Shown here: positions 60,043 through 64,000 of the stretch, one piece after another
Layout of the letters: each line of letters opens with the position of its first letter
Position numbering within the stretch: the stretch's first letter is position 1
Origin: Pseudobacteriovorax antillogorgiicola
GTDB lineage: Bacteria > Bdellovibrionota_B > Oligoflexia > Oligoflexales > Oligoflexaceae
Reading direction: 5' to 3'
Assembly (NCBI RefSeq): GCF_900177345.1
Contig: NZ_FWZT01000001.1
Coordinates: forward strand, 310,001 to 374,000
Length of the DNA: 64,000 bases
Position numbers and translations under genes: made by a program
Notes under the pieces: model-generated
Databases searched by the model: none
The model's input: only the letters and a program-made list of their open reading frames with translations
Told to the model about the DNA's origin: nothing

Positions 60043-62184
60043 ATGACTGGATATTTTAAAGTAGAAAAGATTGAAGGCGACATTCAGGTCTTTACCTTCG
60101 GTCACGCAGATAAAGCCGTAAACACACTGGGAGAGGAACCGCTTCGGGAACTCAATGACCTTCTTGACGATCTAATTGAAAAGAAAAGCGCGCAAGGCCT
60201 TATCATCACCAGCGATAAAAAAGACTTCATCGTAGGTGCAAATATCAAGGAGATTGAGGCCTTCAAAAGCGCTGAAGAAACCCGTGACGGTTCTCTAAAA
60301 ATGCAAGGAATTCTCAACAAACTAGAGAACTTGGACATCCCTACAGTTGCTGCTATCAAAGGCCAGTGTCTCGGCGGCGGACTAGAGTTAGCACTTGCTT
60401 GTGATTGGCGTGTTGCTGAGCAAAGCGCGAAACTCGCGCTTCCTGAAATCCAGCTAGGCTTGATTCCTGGCTCCGGTGGCACCCAACGTTTGCCCCGGCT
60501 GATAGGCATTCAATCCGCTCTCGACATGATTCTCACAGGCAAACGCATTGAGGGAAAGAAAGCCCTAAAAATGGGCCTTGTAGACGCAGCGTGCCATGAG
60601 AAAGTTCTTTTCAAAGTCGCCAAAACATATGCTTTGAAAAAACGCTCTCAGAAGCTCAAGCCCAAAACCAAAGGCCTCAGTGACAATATCACACGTTTCG
60701 CAACCGAGAGTAACCCCCTTGGTCGAAAAGTAATGGAACGAAAAGCACGAGAGATGGTGGAAAAAAACACCAAAGGATTCTACCCTGCTCCTTTTAAGGC
60801 CTTGTCCGCAGTTTTTGATGGCTTTGAGAAGAAGCTTGAGAAGGGACTAGAGCTTGAAGCTAAGCTTTTCGGTGAGCTTTCTCAGACCAAGGAAAGTAAG
60901 AGTCTTATCCACCTTTTTCACGCTACGACTCATGCTAAGAAAAACCCGTTCGAAAGTGCGAACAAGGAAGTTTTTAAGGGCGAAAAGACCTCACTTGCAG
61001 GGGTGATCGGCTCAGGCTTCATGGGCGCTGGGATTGCCACGGTGCTAGCGGATAAGGGTGTTTGCTCACGCTTATCGGACCCTAACCCAGAGTCTACAAG
61101 TCGCGCTCTGAGTGGCGCATATAAATACTTCACCAAGAAAGCCAAGCGTAAAAAGATCAAACCATTTCAGGTTGATCAAAAAATGGCGCACATCTCACCG
61201 GGACTCAATACGAACGGCTTTGAGAGTACTGATGTCGTTATCGAAGCAGTCTTTGAAGACGTTGCATTAAAACAAAAGATTTTAAAAGAGGTAGAAGAGA
61301 AGGGCCACGATCGACAGATCTTTGCCAGTAACACCTCTGCTCTTCCCATTGCTGATATTGCGGCTCAAAGTGCTCATCCCGAGCGAGTCTTGGGCATGCA
61401 CTTTTTCTCTCCTGTCGAGAAGATGCCCCTACTTGAGATTGTGGTTACGGATAAGACAGCTGAGTGGGCCACAGCAAGAGCTTTCGAACTAGGCCAAACC
61501 ATGGGCAAGCAGATCATTATCGTGAAAGATAGCCCTGGTTTTTATACCACTCGTGCACTTGCTTTCTTTATGGCCGAGGCCGCTCTAATCTTGGTTGAAG
61601 GCAACAAAATTGAGAAGATTGATGCTGCACTTACCGAGTTTGGATTCCCTGTGGGACCAATGACTTTGATGGACGAGGTAGGAATCGACGTCGGTTCTCA
61701 CGTTCTCGATACTATGAAAAAGGCTTTTGCTGATCGTGTTTCGATCCCAGATGGCCTGGAAGCGATCAAAGAGTCTGGTCGTTTAGGGCGAAAAAATGGC
61801 AAAGGATTCTATGAGTATCACGATGGCAAAAAAGGTGATCCTGATGAAGGAATCTACCAACTTGTACCTAACTGGAAGGCATCCAGCTTGCCAACTGATG
61901 AAATCATAGACCGCTGCGCCCTAGTATTCATCAACGAGTCTGCCCACTGCCTCGATGAGGGCGTGTTAAACCATCCCTACGATGGCGATATCGGTGCAGT
62001 CTTTGGGCTAGGTTTCCCTCCATTCTGGGGAGGACCTTTTAAATATGTTGATCACATGGGCGCAAAAGTCATTGTGGATCGCCTCCGCGGTCTCGCCGAC
62101 AAGTACGGAAAGCGCTTCGAGCCCGCTAAAGCACTCGTAAAGATGGCTGAAGAAGGTGGTAAGTTCTTCCCCGAAGAGAATTAA
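60043..62184 (+). CDS. fadJ: fatty-acid oxidation multifunctional protein (enoyl-CoA hydratase / 3-hydroxyacyl-CoA dehydrogenase, FadJ-type)
   Basis: 713 residues combining two enzymes. An N-terminal crotonase domain (about 1-190) has SDKKDFIVGANIKEI, GQCLGGGLELALACDWR and PEIQLGLIPGSGGTQRLPRL with catalytic Glu residues. The dehydrogenase part (about 320-713) has the NAD loop GVIGSGFMGAGIA, SNTSALPI, the catalytic His in GMHFFSPVEKMPLLEIV, KDSPGFYTTR and FGFPVGPMTLMDEVG. GGGAG lies 6 nt before the ATG at 60043. With fadI it makes a full FadIJ module. A long hairpin follows. Confidence 0.95.
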   Translation: MTGYFKVEKIEGDIQVFTFGHADKAVNTLGEEPLRELNDLLDDLIEKKSAQGLIITSDKKDFIVGANIKEIEAFKSAEETRDGSLKMQGILNKLENLDIPTVAAIKGQCLGGGLELALACDWRVAEQSAKLALPEIQLGLIPGSGGTQRLPRLIGIQSALDMILTGKRIEGKKALKMGLVDAACHEKVLFKVAKTYALKKRSQKLKPKTKGLSDNITRFATESNPLGRKVMERKAREMVEKNTKGFYPAPFKALSAVFDGFEKKLEKGLELEAKLFGELSQTKESKSLIHLFHATTHAKKNPFESANKEVFKGEKTSLAGVIGSGFMGAGIATVLADKGVCSRLSDPNPESTSRALSGAYKYFTKKAKRKKIKPFQVDQKMAHISPGLNTNGFESTDVVIEAVFEDVALKQKILKEVEEKGHDRQIFASNTSALPIADIAAQSAHPERVLGMHFFSPVEKMPLLEIVVTDKTAEWATARAFELGQTMGKQIIIVKDSPGFYTTRALAFFMAEAALILVEGNKIEKIDAALTEFGFPVGPMTLMDEVGIDVGSHVLDTMKKAFADRVSIPDGLEAIKESGRLGRKNGKGFYEYHDGKKGDPDEGIYQLVPNWKASSLPTDEIIDRCALVFINESAHCLDEGVLNHPYDGDIGAVFGLGFPPFWGGPFKYVDHMGAKVIVDRLRGLADKYGKRFEPAKALVKMAEEGGKFFPEEN

Positions 62185-62190
62185 CATCCC

Positions 62191-62219
62191 GCTTGAGAGG
62201 CTACTCAAACCTCTCAAGC
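62191..62219 (+). terminator. hairpin after fadJ
   Basis: GCTTGAGAGG (62191-62200) and CCTCTCAAGC (62210-62219) form a perfect 10-bp stem with a 9-nt loop, 7 nt after the fadJ stop. The tail TCTCTCT is only partly T-rich. Confidence 0.6.
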
Positions 62220-62223
62220 TCTC

Positions 62224-62355
62224 TCTAGTGCCAAGTCAAGTTGAATTCTCGGCTAGGCGACAAGGAGCGAGCGAGGAGACAGTACGGGCTGGACATGGTG
62301 ACGAGCGAGTGACAAAGTCAACATCGCCGAGGCTTCAAATCGACTAGGCACTAGA
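62224..62355. repeat. 132-nt element with imperfect 30-bp terminal inverted repeats
   Basis: The left end (62224-62253: TCTAGTGCC, AGTC, TTGAA, CTCGGC) is matched by the inverted right end (62326-62355) with five mismatches. Internal direct-repeat-like segments GGAGCGAGCGAGGAGACA and TGACGAGCGAGTGACA lie between the arms. The right end covers the stop codon of the PAP2 gene. It looks like a small palindromic repeat (MITE- or REP-like) in the convergent gap. Confidence 0.6.
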
Positions 62356-62932
62356 AGACGTTGATCATCCTCACCCTGACCCACTCAACCCGCTTCATCA
62401 TTAAAGACAAAACACTAGCCCAAGTTAGTCCAAGCAAAAAACCGAAGCTAATATCGAGAGGGTAGTGAACACCTAGATACACACGAGATAAGCCGACGAG
62501 CAAACTAATAGCGACAAAAACCCCACCTACCAATGGCCGCGACCACCACAAAAGAATCCCAGCCAATACCATAGAATTAGTGGCATGATTCGACGGGAAA
62601 CTATACATCCCGCCACATGAATGCACCACCCGTACCATCTCATCAACCTTACAAGGCCTCAAACGACCAAAGTATGGCTTGAGAACTTGATAGGCAAATA
62701 AGTCTGCGAGCCCGACACCGATGAGTAGCAAGAGTACTCCTAGCCACCAAAACTTTTGCTTCCTTCGGATGCAAAGATAAGCCCACCCCCCAAGGGGAAT
62801 AAGCCATATTGTATGACTTGAAATAGCTCTCATGATGAGATCAAGAGCTGGATTAGACCATCCCAAATTGACTTGATATAGAAGGTAGAGGTCTGCAGAT
62901 TTTAAGAAATTGAGCACGTCACCAAAATTCAT
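62351..62932 (-). CDS. PAP2-family membrane phosphatase
   Basis: 193 residues with five to six membrane helices. The three PAP2 motifs are intact: KPYFGRLRP, SFPSNHATN and SRVYLGVHYPLD. They hold the catalytic His residues. The family removes phosphate from lipid phosphates such as undecaprenyl diphosphate, phosphatidic acid or lipid A. Substrate unknown. Its stop codon lies in the right end of the 132-nt inverted-repeat element. Confidence 0.88.
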   Translation of the reverse strand: MNFGDVLNFLKSADLYLLYQVNLGWSNPALDLIMRAISSHTIWLIPLGGWAYLCIRRKQKFWWLGVLLLLIGVGLADLFAYQVLKPYFGRLRPCKVDEMVRVVHSCGGMYSFPSNHATNSMVLAGILLWWSRPLVGGVFVAISLLVGLSRVYLGVHYPLDISFGFLLGLTWASVLSLMMKRVEWVRVRMINVF

Positions 62933-63114
62933 GAATCTCCTGACACCAAAAAAGATTTTTTAATTGACCAGCCAGCCAGATATTGCTAGAAAAACGTCCA
63001 TACACATTCAAAAAAGACAGTCTGAACGGCGGCACAAAACGGGAAAGGGCACCCCGATCTATATATCGCGATGGATCGGAGAAAACCAGGAACAATGGGA
63101 TGCCAGGGGAGCCT

Positions 63115-63546
63115 TTAACGAGAGCTCTTGCGAGCGTGATGTTCTTGCTGGCTTGCTTGCCTAAATAGCCTAGTTTTCAAGGGGATATTTAGCTCTTGAT
63201 CGGCTCTGTATAGATCCAGGGGCTCTAGTTGGAACTGCACTCTGGGTGATGCAATTCGGCCTTTGATGGCAAGTGATGAAAATTTAAGCTGTGATTCCTT
63301 TCGAGGCTCCATCCCAGGATCGCGGAACTCAATCTCCCGCCTTCGTGTCAGGCCAGCTTCGCCCAACGGAATGGGGTCCCTGAGAACACCTCGGCGTCGG
63401 AGGGGCTTTTGTTCGCCTTTGATTGTCACTGGGGCATATAGTGCTTCATCCTCGATGATGTAAACTCGCTTGCCAACCGGTGGTAACGATTTTGCCTGCG
63501 AAACTTCTGCCAGCAATAGAGCTACATATAGGTATGTAATTCTCAT
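63115..63546 (-). CDS. small exported protein of unknown function
   Basis: 143 residues. A signal peptide (TYLYVALLLAEVSQA) precedes a basic, proline- and arginine-rich mature part (about 20-143) with an RRRGVLRDPIPLG segment. No cysteines and no known domain. GGGTGA lies before the ATG. It is divergent from the FHA gene by 163 nt. Real gene status is moderately supported by the signal peptide. Confidence 0.6.
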   Translation of the reverse strand: MRITYLYVALLLAEVSQAKSLPPVGKRVYIIEDEALYAPVTIKGEQKPLRRRGVLRDPIPLGEAGLTRRREIEFRDPGMEPRKESQLKFSSLAIKGRIASPRVQFQLEPLDLYRADQELNIPLKTRLFRQASQQEHHARKSSR

Positions 63547-63709
63547 CGGTCACCCATCAAAGGTAGTTTCTTAGTTGTTCGGAACTTGCTGTCAAAACTT
63601 TAGACACACTGCTATGTATCCTTCCGAAACTAGTTGGAAAAATATTCCCTCAAGGGCTCCTCTCAACGAGCCGATAAGTCGGGCAGAAAAATAGACACGT
63701 GGGGCGAAG

Positions 63710-64000
63710 ATGACGTTTCTGGCAGTGGAGCGGGGAAAAGAAGCGGGAAAAAGATATGAGTTGCAGGTGTTTCCAGCCACAATTGGCCGGGACCCTAAGA
63801 ACGTTGTTGTCATCGCTGATGGCGAGGCATCCCGATATCATTTTCGGATCAAACAACGGGGTCGGCTGTATATCCTGGAAGACCTGGAATCCCGAAATGG
63901 CACCTATGTGAATGGTGACAGAGTCATCAACACAACCTTGAAAGGCGGCGATAAAATTTTGCTTGGTAGCACCGAGCTTATATTTTTTGCACCGGACAGT
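63710..64000 (+). CDS. FHA-domain protein, N-terminal part (cut by window edge)
   Basis: 97 visible codons. TIGRDPKNVVVI, SRYHFRI, LEDLESRNGTYVNGDRV and LKGGDKILLGSTELIF are the FHA core, which binds phosphothreonine. The domain starts within 22 residues of the N-terminus. The ATG at 63710 has a GGGGCG stretch 3 nt upstream, and the frame is closed by a TAG at 63692. The C-terminal partner domain, which would tell the function, lies outside the window. Confidence 0.9.
   Translation, partial: MTFLAVERGKEAGKRYELQVFPATIGRDPKNVVVIADGEASRYHFRIKQRGRLYILEDLESRNGTYVNGDRVINTTLKGGDKILLGSTELIFFAPDS

Noticed and set aside
62964-63168. Two overlapping 60-66 residue plus-strand frames upstream of 63.1 kb
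   Set aside because: No ribosome site, no hydrophobic or conserved pattern, and they run into the 3' end of the opposite gene.

Overview
The window reads as core chromosome of a Gram-negative bacterium with an outer membrane. It has several proteins with signal peptides and beta-barrel-like ends, at least five lipobox lipoproteins, a Pal/OmpA-type lipoprotein, meso-diaminopimelate murein recycling (ldcA-mpl) and glutathione synthetase. RNase Y with YmdB, folate-dependent TrmFO, a eukaryotic-type IleRS, a ClpC-type unfoldase and FadI/FadJ occur alongside these. Together they fit the Bdellovibrionota/Oligoflexia or another deltaproteobacterium-like lineage better than the gammaproteobacteria. 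This placement is an inference; there is no rRNA here to test it. I saw no prophage, transposase or CRISPR array. Genes are tightly packed, with many ATGA, TAATG and TGATG start-stop overlaps and several convergent 3' overlaps.

Layout. 1-0.9 kb: 5' part of recN and tRNA-Glu/tRNA-Lys behind a clear promoter (minus). 1-3.1 kb: a small unknown protein, an Arg/Gly-rich putative RNA-binding protein and a YdfG-like dehydrogenase (plus). 3.1-6.8 kb: scpA-scpB-rluB-type pseudouridine synthase-FAH family operon (minus). 7-10.2 kb: a LuxE-LuxC fusion overlapping queA (plus). 10.2-15.3 kb: clpC-like, slt-like and an HTH/coiled-coil gene (minus). 15.3-18.1 kb: HAD phosphatase, DUF3050-like protein and a GT9 glycosyltransferase. 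18.1-23.8 kb: ldcA-mpl murein recycling, pal, and rny-ymdB (plus). 23.9-28.7 kb: an outer membrane protein, then a degenerate ArgH-like protein, an LptM-like lipoprotein, dapA and dapB (plus). 28.7-38.3 kb (minus): secreted protein, CYTH protein, barrel protein, divergent pyruvate kinase, psd, trmFO, tpiA, pgk. 38.3-44.4 kb (plus): gshB-like, small secreted protein, LysM lipoprotein, matrixin-like lipoprotein, valS. 44.4-54.6 kb: aminotransferase, queE, a membrane protein, an ArsC-like protein, an esterase-like protein, a lipoate ligase-like protein, mgtE, a metallopeptidase lipoprotein and ileS. 54.9-64 kb: exported protein, PilZ protein, large lipoprotein, fadI-fadJ, a 132-nt inverted-repeat element, PAP2 phosphatase, a small exported protein and the start of an FHA protein.

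Functional themes. These are chromosome segregation (ScpAB), lysine/DAP synthesis and murein turnover (DapA, DapB, LdcA, Mpl, Slt), queuosine biosynthesis (QueA, QueE), lower glycolysis (TpiA, Pgk, PK-like), phospholipid and fatty-acid metabolism (Psd, PAP2, FadIJ), translation (ValRS, IleRS, TrmFO, RluB-type) and RNA decay (RNase Y, YmdB).

Most interesting points: a LuxE-LuxC single-chain fusion without luciferase genes; an apparently dead argininosuccinate lyase relative kept at the classic argH-lptM-dap position; a pyruvate kinase relative lacking several ligand residues; two hairpins that bury Shine-Dalgarno sequences; and a 132-nt terminal-inverted-repeat element between fadJ and the PAP2 gene. 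All positions, repeats and motifs were read by eye; no database search was run.
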